A DNA stretch of 64,000 bases from CAWBOV01 sp963790525 (GTDB lineage: Bacteria > Actinomycetota > Actinomycetes > Mycobacteriales > Jatrophihabitantaceae): the NCBI GenBank assembly GCA_963790525.1, contig CAWBOV010000006.1:806001-870000 (forward strand), in the 5' to 3' direction. Below are positions 45,483 through 55,446 of this stretch, piece by piece. The position numbers and the translations under genes are program-made. The first letter of the stretch is position 1, and each line of letters begins with the position of its first letter. The notes beneath the pieces are model-generated. The model had not been told where the DNA came from. It made no database searches and worked only from the letters and a program-made list of their open reading frames with translations.

Positions 45483-46003
45483 GGACTGGTGCTCCTCGTG
45501 GTGACGATCGCCATCAGGTCGCTGATGACGAGGCTGAGCGGACGGCCGCCGCTGCGGACGCTGGCGGTCGAGACCTCGGCATAGATCGGCGCCCGCACCC
45601 GCTCCAGCTCGGCCAGGCGCGCCGACGGGTCGCCGGCCAGCAGCGGGCGCCCCTGCCCGCCGTTGACGAAGCGGAGCGCGCTGACGGCATCGGTGACGAG
45701 GTGGACGACGGGCACCCGGCTCTCCTGCAGGGCCGCGCGGGTCGCCGGTGCCAGCACCGCTCCCCCGCCGAGCGCCAGCACCCCGTCGAAGCCGGCCAGC
45801 GCCTCGATGACGACGTCCTGCTCCAGCGCGCGGAACTCCGCCTCACCGTCCTCGGCGAAGATCTCCGGGACGGTGCGGCCGGTGCGCGCCTCGATCAACG
45901 CGTCGGAGTCGGCGAACGGAGCACCCAGCCGCCGGGCCAGGCGGCGGCCGGCGCTGGTCTTGCCCGCGGCCGGGAGGCCGATCAGCACCACGATCGGCGC
46001 CAT
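45479..46003 (-). CDS. aroK: Shikimate kinase
   Basis: Phosphorylates shikimate. The 174-residue P-loop kinase has Walker A GLPAAGKTSAGRRLARRLG (usually GSGKS/T; the Ala-Ala-Gly variant keeps the Lys-Thr), DSDALIEARTG for shikimate binding, VLALGGGAVL and the lid Arg in GGQGRPLL. It lies between aroC and aroB. Confidence 0.95.
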   Translation of the reverse strand: MAPIVVLIGLPAAGKTSAGRRLARRLGAPFADSDALIEARTGRTVPEIFAEDGEAEFRALEQDVVIEALAGFDGVLALGGGAVLAPATRAALQESRVPVVHLVTDAVSALRFVNGGQGRPLLAGDPSARLAELERVRAPIYAEVSTASVRSGGRPLSLVISDLMAIVTTRSTSP

Positions 46004-46047
46004 GTCACCGACCTCCGCAGCAGGGTGGCATCGTCCACGACCGCGGA

Positions 46048-47277
46048 TCAGGACGGGGCGTGGGCATCGGAACCCACCGCGCCCAGCCCACGCTCGGAGA
46101 GGTGCTCCAGGTAGGCCAGGACGCTGCGGCGCGTCTGCGCGACCGAGTCCCCGCCGAACTTCTCCAGCACGGCGTCGGCGAGCACGAGCGCCACCATCGC
46201 CTCGGCGACCACGCCGGCGGCGGGCACTGCACAGACATCCGAACGCTGGTTGAAGGCCACCGCCGCCTCGCCCGTCGCGGTGTCGATCGTCGCCAGCGCG
46301 CGAGGGACGGTCGAGATCGGCTTCATCGCCGCGCGGACCCGCAGCACCTCACCGGTCGTCATCCCGCCCTCCGTGCCGCCGGATCGCCCGGACAGGCGTC
46401 GCACGGTGGCGTCCTCGTCGCGGGCGATCTCGTCATGGGCCTGCGACCCGCGGATGCGCGCGAGCTCGAAGCCGTCGCCGACCTCCACGCCCTTGATCGC
46501 CTGGATCCCCATGAGCGCCGCGGCCAGCCGGGAGTCCAGCCGGCGATCCCAGTGCACGTGGCTGCCCAGGCCTGGCGGCAGGCCGTAGACGACGACCTCG
46601 ACCACGCCGCCGAGGGTGTCGCCGGCCTTCTTGGCTGCCTCGATCTCGGCGATCATCAGCGCCTCGACCGACGGGTCCAGGCTGCGCACGGGCGAGGCGT
46701 CGATCGCGTCGAGGTCACCGGGGACGGGAACCGTGCCGGGAGGCGCGCTCACCGAACCGATCCCGACGACGTGGCTGAGCACGACCGCGCCGACGGTCTG
46801 GCGCAGGAACGCCTGCGCCACGGCGCCCAGCGCGACCCGCGCCGCCGTCTCGCGGGCGCTGGCGCGCTCGAGCACCGGGCGGGAGTCGTCCAGGTCGTAC
46901 TTCTGCATGCCGACGAGGTCGGCGTGGCCGGGGCGCGGGCGCGTCAGCGGGGCGTTCCGGGCCTGCGCCGCCAGGAGATCGGCGTCCACGGGGTCGGCGG
47001 CCATGACCGTCTCCCACTTGGGCCACTCGCTGTTGCCGACGCGGATCGCCACCGGGCCGCCCATGGTGACCCCGTGCCGCACGCCGCCGGTCAGTTCGAC
47101 CTCGTCCTGCTCGAACTTCATCCGGGCGCCGCGGCCGTAGCCCAGTCGCCGCCGGGCCAGTTGCGCGGCGACGTCGGCCGACGTGATCTCGACTCCCGCG
47201 GGCACACCGTCGACGACGCCCACGAGGGCAGGGCCGTGCGACTCGCCGGCGGTGATCCATCGCAACACGCCTGTCAT
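46048..47277 (-). CDS. aroC: Chorismate synthase
   Basis: Makes chorismate from EPSP with reduced FMN. The 409 residues carry the three family signatures: GESHGPALVGVVDGVPAGVE, ERASARETAARVALGAVAQA and RSGGTEGGMTTGEVLRVRAA, plus VAFNQRSDVCAVPAAG. It leads the aro block on the minus strand, downstream of a prepilin-peptidase gene. Confidence 0.97.
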   Translation of the reverse strand: MTGVLRWITAGESHGPALVGVVDGVPAGVEITSADVAAQLARRRLGYGRGARMKFEQDEVELTGGVRHGVTMGGPVAIRVGNSEWPKWETVMAADPVDADLLAAQARNAPLTRPRPGHADLVGMQKYDLDDSRPVLERASARETAARVALGAVAQAFLRQTVGAVVLSHVVGIGSVSAPPGTVPVPGDLDAIDASPVRSLDPSVEALMIAEIEAAKKAGDTLGGVVEVVVYGLPPGLGSHVHWDRRLDSRLAAALMGIQAIKGVEVGDGFELARIRGSQAHDEIARDEDATVRRLSGRSGGTEGGMTTGEVLRVRAAMKPISTVPRALATIDTATGEAAVAFNQRSDVCAVPAAGVVAEAMVALVLADAVLEKFGGDSVAQTRRSVLAYLEHLSERGLGAVGSDAHAPS

Positions 47278-47325
47278 TCTCGCATCACCGTTCCAGCGTG
47301 TTGTGCCGGCGCACGTCCGGGCGAG

Positions 47326-47985
47326 CTAGGCGCTGACGGCGGCGACGAGAAGCGCGCCGGCCATCAGTGACGGACCGAAAGCGATCCGGCTGCGCAGGTG
47401 CGCTCGGCGGGTGGCCAGCAGGACGGCGGCTGCGCCCGCGCCGATCACGAAGCCGGCCAGGATGCCGTCGAGGACAGCGCCCCAGCCCTGCCAGCCGAGG
47501 AACACGGCCAGCAAACCCAGCAGCTTCACGTCGCCCATCCCGAGGGCGCCCGGCGCCAGCACGGTGAGCGCCAGGAACGCCGTCAGCACGACGGCACCGG
47601 CCAGCACAGCCCTTCCGCCGCGGGCAGCGGCCCCCTCCACGGCCGCGGCCACGAGCAGCGAGGCCACGGCCGCGGCGCCGCCCGGAAGCAGCAGCCGATC
47701 CGGCAGGCGGTGGTGCTCCACGTCGGCGATCGCCAGCGGCACCAGCACTAAGGCGAGCAGGAGCCATCCGGGCAGGGACGCCGTCCGCCCGGCGGCCCGC
47801 GCCGCTGCGGTGACGGCACCCGCGAGCAGCACCCCGGCGACGCCCACGCGGACGCGGCTGACCCGTCCACGAAGCCGCCGGCGCCCCGAGGCGCGGTCGG
47901 GCGCCGTCACGCTGATCCCGGCAACCGGCACCGCTCCGAGAGCTGCGGCGAGGGCGGCGATCACGGCGGCGGCGGACCAGGACAT
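47326..47985 (-). CDS. Prepilin peptidase (A24 family), single domain
   Basis: Membrane aspartic protease that would cut type IV prepilin-like leaders. The 219 residues contain at least five hydrophobic helices. Catalytic Asp residues sit in LAIADVEHHRLPD and LGMGDVKLLG. The N-terminal cytosolic methylase domain of large PilD enzymes is missing, as in other actinobacterial copies. It lies between aroE and aroC, as in M. tuberculosis. No pilin gene is in this window, so its substrate must be elsewhere. Confidence 0.88.
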   Translation of the reverse strand: MSWSAAAVIAALAAALGAVPVAGISVTAPDRASGRRRLRGRVSRVRVGVAGVLLAGAVTAAARAAGRTASLPGWLLLALVLVPLAIADVEHHRLPDRLLLPGGAAAVASLLVAAAVEGAAARGGRAVLAGAVVLTAFLALTVLAPGALGMGDVKLLGLLAVFLGWQGWGAVLDGILAGFVIGAGAAAVLLATRRAHLRSRIAFGPSLMAGALLVAAVSA

Positions 47986-47994
47986 GCCGGTCAG

Positions 47995-48870
47995 TCAACC
48001 CGAAACGGACAGCGCGCTCCGCATCTCGTCCACAGGGGCGTCCCGGCCGGTCATGAGGGTGACCTGCGCCGCGGCTTGGTGCAGCAGGATCTCGGTGCCG
48101 CCGACGGCCACGCCGCCACCTTCCTGCACGGACCGGGCGAGCAGCGTCGGCCACGGCACGTACACCGCGTCCAGCAGGACCGGTCGCGCCGGCCAGGTCC
48201 GGTCGGCGAGGGAGTCCGCGGCGTGCGCGGGAAGGGTGGCGAGGACCAGCGCAGCCGACCGCAGGGCCGCATCCGCGCCGCGGCTGCCCAGCTCCAGAAC
48301 GGTCGGCGTGACCCCGTTGCGGTCGGCCGTGGACCGGACCTCACCGGTGCGCGACACCGCGCGGACGAGCACGCTGACCTCGGTGAGACCGAGACCGGCC
48401 AGCGCCACGATCGCGGCCTGCGCGGTCCCGCCGGCACCGAGGATCACCACGGGGCCCGTCACGGCGTCGCCGCCGCGTCCGGCCGACCCGAGCGCGGTAC
48501 GGATCCCGATGACGTCGGTGTTGTCCGCGCGCCAGCCGCCGTCGCCCAGAGGGAGCAGCGTGTTGGCTGCCCCGACGGCCGCGGCCGACCGGCTGACGGA
48601 CGAGGCCAGTTCCAGGGCGCAGCGCTTGAGCGGCATGGTCACCGAGAAGCCCGCCCACTCGGGCCCGCACCCGGCGAGCAGGGCGGGTAGCTCGTCCTCG
48701 CCGCAGTCCAGCGCGGTGTACGTCCAGCCGTCCAACCCCAGCGCGGCGTACGCGGCGTTGTGCAGCCGCGGCGAGAGCGAGTGCGCGACCGGACGGCCGA
48801 GGACCGCAGCGCGCCGGGCCCGTGCGCCGCTGCCGCCGCTCAGGTGCAGCCCCAGTGCTCGGCGACGCAC
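47995..48870 (-). CDS. aroE: Shikimate dehydrogenase
   Basis: NADPH-dependent reduction of dehydroshikimate. Signatures are AVLGRPVAHSLSPRLHNAAY, FSVTMPLKRCAL with the catalytic Lys, RADNTDVIG and VVILGAGGTAQAA. The C-terminal GTEILLHQAAAQ closes the fold. The start is uncertain: GTG at 48870 overlaps mltG by 31 nt and adds about 18 residues before the domain, and no later ATG/GTG precedes it. It is followed by the prepilin peptidase and the aroC-K-B-Q group. Confidence 0.9.
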   Translation of the reverse strand: MRRRALGLHLSGGSGARARRAAVLGRPVAHSLSPRLHNAAYAALGLDGWTYTALDCGEDELPALLAGCGPEWAGFSVTMPLKRCALELASSVSRSAAAVGAANTLLPLGDGGWRADNTDVIGIRTALGSAGRGGDAVTGPVVILGAGGTAQAAIVALAGLGLTEVSVLVRAVSRTGEVRSTADRNGVTPTVLELGSRGADAALRSAALVLATLPAHAADSLADRTWPARPVLLDAVYVPWPTLLARSVQEGGGVAVGGTEILLHQAAAQVTLMTGRDAPVDEMRSALSVSG

Positions 48871-50030
48871 TTCGCCGACGCCACGAGGAACGCCTGGTAG
48901 TTGTCGGTGAAGAACAGGTCGCCGGCCGCGTCCTTGTTGACGAAGTACAGCCAGTTGCCGGCAGCCGGATTCACCGCGGCAGCCATGGACTTCTCACCCG
49001 GGTTGTCGATCGGCGTCGGCGGCAGCCCCGGGTACAGACGCGTGTTGTAAGGCGACTTCTCCCTGTAGGTAACGGTCTTGGGGTCCTTGCCCTCGATCTC
49101 GAGGCCGTAGGCGCTCGTCGAGTCGAAGCCCAGATTCATCTTCTTGGCCAGGCGGTTGTAGATGACCCGCGCCACCTTCGACCGGTCGGCGTCGGAGACC
49201 GTCTCCGCCTCGATCATGGAGGCGATCGTCAGCGCCTCGTACGGAGTCACGTGGAGCTTGGCCGCATCGGCCGTGAAGTTCAGGGAGCGGACGACGGTTC
49301 CGAACTGCGCAGTCAGGTCCTGCAACGCGTCCGTCGCGCTCACGTCGGGATCGAATTCGTACGTCTGCGGGAAGAGGAACCCCTCGACGGACTTCTGGGC
49401 ATAGGAGTCGGACTTCTCCGTGTACCCGTCGGGGAGGCCGAGCTGCGCCGGCTGGGCCGCGGCCGCCTGCAGGTCCGCCAGCGGGATCTGCAGCTTCGCA
49501 GCCAGGAGCGGGAGGATCTCGGCGACCGTCCTGCCCTCGATCACGGTGACCCGGTTGGAGACGCGGGAGTTGGGGTCCAGCAGGAGTGACACGGCGCTCT
49601 GCGCGGACATGTGCAGGCGCATCGCGAAGAATCCGGCCTGGAAGTCCTGGGACCGGCCGCTCCTGTTCGCCGCGTCGACGAACGCGCGCTGGGAGGCGAC
49701 GACACCGTCCCCGGTCAGCGTCGAGCCGATCTGGCTGGAGGTGTCGCCGGTCTTGATCTCGACGACCACCGAGCCGGTCCCGGTGCCCGCGTAGTCCTTG
49801 GCGCTGAAGTGGTCGATCACCCGGCGGGCGACGATCCAGCCGCTGCCGATGAGCGCCAGGACGAGGATGAAGGAGATCAGCGGGACGACGCGGCTGCGGC
49901 GCTTGCGGCGACGGTTGCCGCGATGACGGTCGGCGCGCCGGGGCTGTGGCGTACTGGGCCGGCTGGGACCGGGCTCGCCGAACAAGTCGACGGCAAGATC
50001 GTTCCCGTCCTCGCGGTCGTCCCTGCTCAC
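48840..50030 (-). CDS. mltG: Endolytic transglycosylase MltG (YceG-like)
   Basis: Cuts nascent peptidoglycan strands at the membrane. The 396 residues have a basic cytosolic N-terminus, one transmembrane helix (VVPLISFILVLALIGSGWIV) and the extracellular YceG domain with catalytic Glu in LTIASMIEAETVSDADRSKV and NRLAKKMNLGFDST. The C-terminus ends in Cys-containing AKCVAEHWGCT. The GTG at 50030 overlaps the ruvX stop (GTGA); the ruvX-mltG-aroE order is conserved. Confidence 0.94.
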   Translation of the reverse strand: MSRDDREDGNDLAVDLFGEPGPSRPSTPQPRRADRHRGNRRRKRRSRVVPLISFILVLALIGSGWIVARRVIDHFSAKDYAGTGTGSVVVEIKTGDTSSQIGSTLTGDGVVASQRAFVDAANRSGRSQDFQAGFFAMRLHMSAQSAVSLLLDPNSRVSNRVTVIEGRTVAEILPLLAAKLQIPLADLQAAAAQPAQLGLPDGYTEKSDSYAQKSVEGFLFPQTYEFDPDVSATDALQDLTAQFGTVVRSLNFTADAAKLHVTPYEALTIASMIEAETVSDADRSKVARVIYNRLAKKMNLGFDSTSAYGLEIEGKDPKTVTYREKSPYNTRLYPGLPPTPIDNPGEKSMAAAVNPAAGNWLYFVNKDAAGDLFFTDNYQAFLVASAKCVAEHWGCT

Positions 50031-50491
50031 GCGTCCTCCGCCTGGTCGAGATCCGCTCGGCGAGCGGTTCGGGCGTCCAGCCAATGCTGCAGGATCTCTA
50101 CCGCAGCGACCTGATCGATCACCGCACGGCTGGCCGGACCTCGCACGCCGCGTTCGGAGAGCGTACGCGTTGCACTCACCGTGGAGAGCCGTTCATCGCT
50201 GAAAACCACAGTGATTCCGGCAATCCTGCGACGGATCTTTTCGCCATAATTCGCCGCCAACTGCGCACTCGCACCGTGCCTGTCGCCGAGCGTCTTCGGC
50301 AGACCGACGACGACACCGACCGCCTCATACTCCTCGGCGAGCAGCGCGAGCTGATCGATGTCGGAGTCGCGCTTCTTGTCCCGCTGCAGGGTCACGACGG
50401 GCACGGCGAGCACCCCTCGCGGATCGCTGCGGGCAACGCCGACGCGGACCGTCCCGACGTCGACGCACAACCACACGCCGTTCTGCGTCAT
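50027..50491 (-). CDS. ruvX: Putative Holliday-junction resolvase / pre-16S rRNA nuclease YqgF
   Basis: RNase H-fold nuclease matching YqgF/RuvX, needed for 16S rRNA 5' maturation and proposed to resolve Holliday junctions. The 154 residues have CVDVGTVRVGVARSDPRG, VVGLPKTLGDRHGASA and VVFSDERLSTVSATRTL. The ATG at 50491 is the first start aligned with the family. It lies between alaS and mltG. Confidence 0.94.
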   Translation of the reverse strand: MTQNGVWLCVDVGTVRVGVARSDPRGVLAVPVVTLQRDKKRDSDIDQLALLAEEYEAVGVVVGLPKTLGDRHGASAQLAANYGEKIRRRIAGITVVFSDERLSTVSATRTLSERGVRGPASRAVIDQVAAVEILQHWLDARTARRADLDQAEDA

Positions 50492-50519
50492 CGCCGCACG
50501 CCCGAGCCCACCGAACCGC

Positions 50520-53228
50520 TCAGGAGCCGGTGAGCTGGGCGCGGACGGCGTCGAACGCCGCAGGCAGCTTGCCGCTGTCGCCGCCGGCACCCTGGGCGAG
50601 ATCGGCCTTGCCGCCGCCGCGCGCACCGAGCACCGGCGCGAAGGTCGCGACCAGCTCGCCCGCCGACAGCCCCCTCGCCTGCGCCGCCTCGTTCACCGCG
50701 GCGACGAAGTGCGCCGCACCGTCGACGTCGGAGGTGAGCGACGACCACCGCCGGGCGTGCCCTGGTCCAGCCGGCCGCGGACGTCGACGGCCAGCGCTGC
50801 GCAGGTCGTCGCCGGTGACGCCCGGCCGGGCGCGGTGACCGCGACGAGCCTGCACCCCGCGACCTCCTCGCGCCCGCGGCCGCGAGCTCTCCGGCCCGGG
50901 CCAGCACCGCCGCCACCCGGCTGCGCTCGAGCTCCTTCTCCACCGACCGCAGCCGCTCGACCAGCGCGGCGACCCGCTCGGGCACCTCGGCGCTGGGCAC
51001 CTTCAGCGATGTCGCGACAGCGGTCGAGCAGCGCCCGCTCGGTGGCCAGGTAGCGCAGCGCCTCCAGCCCGACGTAGGCCTCCACGCGGCGCACGCCGGC
51101 GCCGACCGAGGCCTCGCCGAGCACCGTGATCGCGCCGACCTGCGAGGAGTGCTCGACGTGGGTGCCACCGCACAGCTCGCGCGACCACGGCGCCGCCGAT
51201 CTCGACGACCCGGACCTCCTCGTCGTAGGTCTCGCCGAACAGCGCCAGCGCGCCGAACGCCCGGGCCTCGGGCCAGCGGCATGTAGCGCACCTCGACGGG
51301 CAGGTCGGCGCGCAGCGCCTGGTTGGACACCTCCTCGATGTCCGCGCGCGGGTCGCGGGTCGAGCGCCGAGCCCCAGGCGAAGTCCAGCCGCAGGTAGCC
51401 GGGCTTGTTGTACGAGCCGCTCTGCAGCGCCGACGGGCCCAGCACCTGGCGCAGGGCGGCGTGCACGATGTGGGTGCCCGAGTGCGCCTGGCGGGCGGAG
51501 ATCCGCCACTCCGGGTCGACCTCGGCCAGCACCTCCTCGCCCACCATCACCTCGCCGGACTCCACGAGGACGTGGTGCACGATCAGGCCCTTGACCGGGC
51601 GCTGCACGTCCACCACCCGCAGGTGCGCGCCGTTGACACCGACGATCACACCCTCGTCGGCGATCTGCCCGCCGGACTCGGCGTAGAACGGCGTCCGGTC
51701 CAGGACGATCTCGACGGAGTCCCCCGCGGTCGCGCCGCTGACCGCGACGCCGTCGCGCAGCACGCCGCGGATCGTCGCCTCGGAGGTGAGCCGCTCGTAG
51801 GCGAGGAACTCGGTGGCCCCGGCTGCCCGCAACTCGCGGTAGGCGGGGTTGTTCGCGTGCGCGGTCTTGTTCGCCTTGGAGTCGGCCTTGGCCCGGTCCC
51901 GCTGCTCGGCCATGAGGCGCCGGAATCCCGCCTCGTCGACGGCCAGTCCCTGCTCGGCGGCCATCTCCAGGGTGAGATCGATCGGGAAACCGTAGGTGTC
52001 GTGCAGCTGGAACGCCTGCGCGCCGGCCACCGTGGAGCCACCGGCGGCCCTGGTCTCGGCGACGACGTTGTCCAGGATCGTCGTCCCGGCGGCCAGCGTG
52101 CGCCGGAACGTCTCCTCCTCCGCGTAGGCGATCATCGCGATGCGCTCGTAGTCGGTGGCCAGCTCGGGGTAGGACGGGCTCATGCAGTCGCGCGCGACGG
52201 GGAACAGCTCCGGCAGCGCCCTGTCGTCGTAGCCCAGCAGCCGCATCGAGCGGATCGTGCGACGCAGGATGCGCCGCAGCACGTACCCGCGCCCCTCGTT
52301 GGACGGGGTGACGCCGTCGCCGATGAGCATGAGCGCGGTGCGGGTGTGGTCGGCGATGACCCGCAACCGGACGTCGTCGGGGTGGGACTCGCTGGCCGCA
52401 TGCCCGGAGTGCAGGCCGTACTGCTTGCCCGTGAGCTCGGCCGCGCGGTCCAGGATGGGGCGCGTCTCGTCGATCTCGTAGAGGTTGTCGACGCCCTGCA
52501 GCAGGGCGGCCATCCGCTCCATGCCCATGCCGGTGTCGATGTTCTTGTTGGGCAGCTCGCCGAGGATCTCGAAGTCGCTCTTGCCGGGCCCGGTGGAGCC
52601 GCCGCGCTCGTTCTGCATGAAGACGAGGTTCCAGAACTCCATGTAACGGTCCTCGTCGACCTCGGGGCCGCCCTCCATGCCGTAGTCGGGGCCGCGGTCG
52701 TAGTACAGCTCGCTGCACGGCCCGCACGGTCCCGGGATGCCCATCGACCAGAAGTTGTCGTCCATGCCGCGGCGCACGATCCGCTCCATCGGCAGGCCGA
52801 TCACGTCGTGCCAGATCCCGATCGCCTCGTCGTCGTCGAGATAGACGGTCGCCCAGATGCGCTCGGGGTCCAACCCGAAGCCGCCGTCGGCGACCGGATT
52901 CGTCGACAGCGACCAGGCGAACCTGATCGCGTCCTCCTTGAAGTAGTCGCCGAAGGAGAAGTTGCCGTTCATCTGGAAGAACGTGCCGTGCCGCGTGGTC
53001 TTGCCGACCTCGTCGATGTCCTGGGTCCGGATGCACTTCTGCACGCTCGTGGCCCGCGACCACGGCGGCGGCCTGCTGGCCGATGAAATACGGGACGAAC
53101 TGCACCATGCCGGCGTTGACGAACAGCAGGTTGGGGTCGTCGAAGGGCAACGGCGCGCTGGGGACGACGGTGTGACCCTGCCGCTCGAAGTGGCTCAGGA
53201 ACCGTCGCTTGATCTCGGCGGTCTTCAT
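50520..53228 (-). pseudogene. alaS: Alanyl-tRNA synthetase gene with about ten frame breaks (probably sequence errors)
   Basis: Charges tRNA-Ala; normally essential and single-copy. From ATG 53228 the frame starts MKTAEIKRRFLSHFERQGHT, breaks near 53065 (after YFIGQQ) and continues with QKCIRTQDIDEVGKTTRHGT, FQMNGNFSFGDYFKEDAI and the editing-domain metal motif HSGTHIVHAALRQ. Between about 51360 and 50750 it changes frame about nine times; the pieces still read RADLPVEVRYMPLA, AFGALALFGETYDEEVRVVE, SRELCGGTHVEHSSQVGAI, TSLKVPSAEVPERVAALVER, GCRLVAVTAP, ALAVDVRGRLDQGTP and LTSDVDGAAHFVAAVN. Most breaks vanish if one base is removed from a GC run, so consensus insertion errors are likelier than decay. 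Confidence 0.9.
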
Positions 53229-53300
53229 AGGTGCCGGCCTTTCGCGCCCGGGTGACCCGGGTGGGGGGTTGCGGGATGGTGGTGGTGGGCGGGCACGGGC

Positions 53301-53540
53301 TCAGCGACCGAGATGCCCGCCGTCGAGTTCGGCGCCCTCGCGCAGGGCGGCCTCGTGTTCGTGCATGCCCTCACGGACGTCGTCGGCGAAGTCGCGCACC
53401 GCGTCGCTGAGGCCGGCGATCGCCTCGCCCAGGGTGTGGGCGACGCCGGTCGGCGTCAGCTGCTGCGCGGCCCGGGACAGGCGGCGGAAGATCAGGGCGC
53501 CGAGCGCCAGGCCGATGCCGAGCCAGAACAGCCTGCGCAT
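53301..53540 (-). CDS. Small membrane-anchored protein (DUF6167-like)
   Basis: A 79-residue protein starting with a short hydrophobic anchor (RRLFWLGIGLALGALIFRRL), then an amphipathic helix with TGVAHTLGEAIAGLSDAVRD and an acidic DDVREGMHEHEAAL region. Such proteins follow the DUF948 gene upstream of alaS in related actinobacteria. Function unknown. It starts 6 nt after the DUF948 stop. Confidence 0.75.
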   Translation of the reverse strand: MRRLFWLGIGLALGALIFRRLSRAAQQLTPTGVAHTLGEAIAGLSDAVRDFADDVREGMHEHEAALREGAELDGGHLGR

Positions 53541-53545
53541 ACCGA

Positions 53546-53953
53546 TCAGGCCTTCCGACGGCGGGAGGCCCGGTGCCGTTGCCGGGTGGCGCGCTCCCGC
53601 TCCGCGTCACGGCGCTTGGAGACCGAGCGCCGGACCCCGTAGCTGAACGCCGCGACCTTGATGAGCGGGCTGCCGACGCTGCTGGAGACGATCGAGGACA
53701 GCGCGGCGGCGTTCGCGGTGATCGAACCGACGCCCTTGGTGATGCCGTCGACCTGGTCGAGCTGGGCGTTCACGCCCTTGATGGTGTTCTGCGCGTCGGC
53801 GAGCAACGGGACGGCGCCCTCCTGGGTCTTGCGGATCGCCAGTGTCGCCTCGTCCAGCGTCCGCCCCAGCTTCAGCAGCGGGATGGCCAGCAGCAGCACC
53901 AGCAGCACCAGGGCTCCGGCTGCGATCAGCGCAGCGATAGCTCCAGCGGACAC
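53546..53953 (-). CDS. DUF948 domain-containing membrane protein
   Basis: A 135-residue protein with an N-terminal transmembrane helix (GAIAALIAAGALVLLVLLLA), a coiled-coil-like segment (LDEATLAIRKTQEGAVPLLA, NTIKGVNAQLDQVDGITKGV) typical of DUF948, and a very basic C-terminal tail. Located between rarA and alaS as in other actinobacteria. Function unknown; homologues are linked to the cell envelope or general stress. Confidence 0.85.
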   Translation of the reverse strand: MSAGAIAALIAAGALVLLVLLLAIPLLKLGRTLDEATLAIRKTQEGAVPLLADAQNTIKGVNAQLDQVDGITKGVGSITANAAALSSIVSSSVGSPLIKVAAFSYGVRRSVSKRRDAERERATRQRHRASRRRKA

Positions 53954-54030
53954 GGGTGTTCCTCCTCGTCAGACATAAGCGCAGCAACGCATCCGGACCC
54001 TACCTGTTCGGCCTTTCCGACGCTGACCCC

Positions 54031-55387
54031 TTACGCCTTCGGCGGATCCTCACCGCGGACGATCGCACGGATCGCGGCCGCGCGCTCCTGGAGGCTGGCG
54101 TTCGGCCCCGCGCGCGGTCGGGGCGTAGTAGCGGGCGCCCAGCAGGGCGTCCGGCGGGTACTGCTGGGTCACCACGCCCGCCGGGTCGGTCGTGCGGGTA
54201 GCGGTAGCGTCTGGGCGTGCCCGAGCCGGGCCGATCCGGCGTAGTGCCCGTCGCGCAGGGCCGGCGGCACCGGCCCGCCGAGTCCCGCGCGCACGTCGGC
54301 GAGGGCCTGGTCGATGGCCGTGACGACGGCGTTGGACTTCGGGCGCCAGGCTGAGGTGGATGGTCGCCTGGGCCAGGTTGATGCGCGCCTCCGGCATGCC
54401 GATGAGGGCGACTGCCTGGGCGGCGGCCGTGGCGGCGAGCAGCGCCGTCGGATCGGCCAGGCCGACGTCCTCGGAGGCGTGGACGACCAGGCGGCGGGCG
54501 ATGAAGCGCGCGTCCTCCCCGGCCTCGATCATCCGGGCCAGGTAGTGCAGTGCGGCGTCCACGTCGGAGCCTCTGATCGACTTGATGAAGGCGCTGATGA
54601 CGTCGTAGTGCTGGTCGCCGTCGCGGTCGTAGCGCAGCGCGGCAGTGTCGACGGCCTGTTCGACGGTGGCCAGGTCGATCGCGGTGCGCCCGGACGCGGC
54701 CGCGCTGCCCGCTGCCGCCTCCAGCGCCGTCAGCGCCCGCCGGGCATCGCCCTGGGCGAGCCGGACGAGGTGCTCGCGCGCATCGGCGTCGAGGGTCTGC
54801 GCGCCGCCGAGGCCGCGCGGGTCGGTGAGCGCGCGGTCGACCAGGCGACCGACGTCGGCGTCGGTGAGTGGGGCGAGGGTGAGCAGCAGGCTGCGGGAGA
54901 GCAGCGGGGAGACGATCGAGAAGAACGGGTTCTCCGTGGTCGCCGCCACCAGGGTGACCGTCCGTGCCTCGACCGCGCCGAGCAGCGAGTCCTGCTGCGT
55001 CTTGGAGAAGCGGTGGATCTCGTCGATGAACAGCACCGTCTGCCGGCCCGAGTGACCGAGATCGCGCCGGGCCTGGTCGATGACCGCCCTGACCTCCTTC
55101 ACCCCCGAGTTCAGCGCGGACAGGGCGACGAGCCGGCGGCTGCCGGACGCGGACACGATCGAGGCGATGGAGGTCTTGCCGGTGCCGGGTGGGCCGAACA
55201 GGATCAGGGACATCGGTGCGTCGCCCTCCACCAGCCGGCGCAGCGGCGAGCCCGGCGCGAGCAGCTGGTCCTGCCCGAGCACCTCGTCGAGGGAGCGCGG
55301 GCGCATCCGGGCCGCCAGCGGGGCGTTGGCGTCCGGTTCGTCCACGGCCGGCGAGGACCCCGGACCGGCCGGATCGAAGAGGGTCAT
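54031..55387 (-). pseudogene. rarA: Replication-associated recombination ATPase RarA, 3' end frame-broken (probably sequence errors)
   Basis: AAA+ clamp-loader-like ATPase (MgsA/WRNIP1 family) acting at stalled forks. The first about 340 residues are intact: RPRSLDEVLGQDQLL, Walker A LFGPPGTGKTSIASIV, Walker B VLFIDEIHRFSKTQQD, sensor TLVAATTENPFFSI. The 3' end shifts frame at about 54340, 54208, 54188 and 54093. Joining the frames restores SNAVVTAIDQALADVRAGLG, then VVTQQYPPDALLGARYY and a final LQERAAAIRAIVRGEDPPKA with stop TAA at 54031-54033. Each break behaves as one inserted base, as in alaS nearby, so error is likelier than loss of function. Confidence 0.88.
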
Positions 55388-55446
55388 GGTCCAACCCTAG
55401 GTAGCTCGGCCGACAATGACAGCGGCGCGGTCGATATCGTGCTCCG

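Noticed and set aside
50520..53228. alaS as a genuinely dead gene
   Set aside because: Clustered single-base insertions in GC runs, full domain retention and essentiality favour sequence errors.
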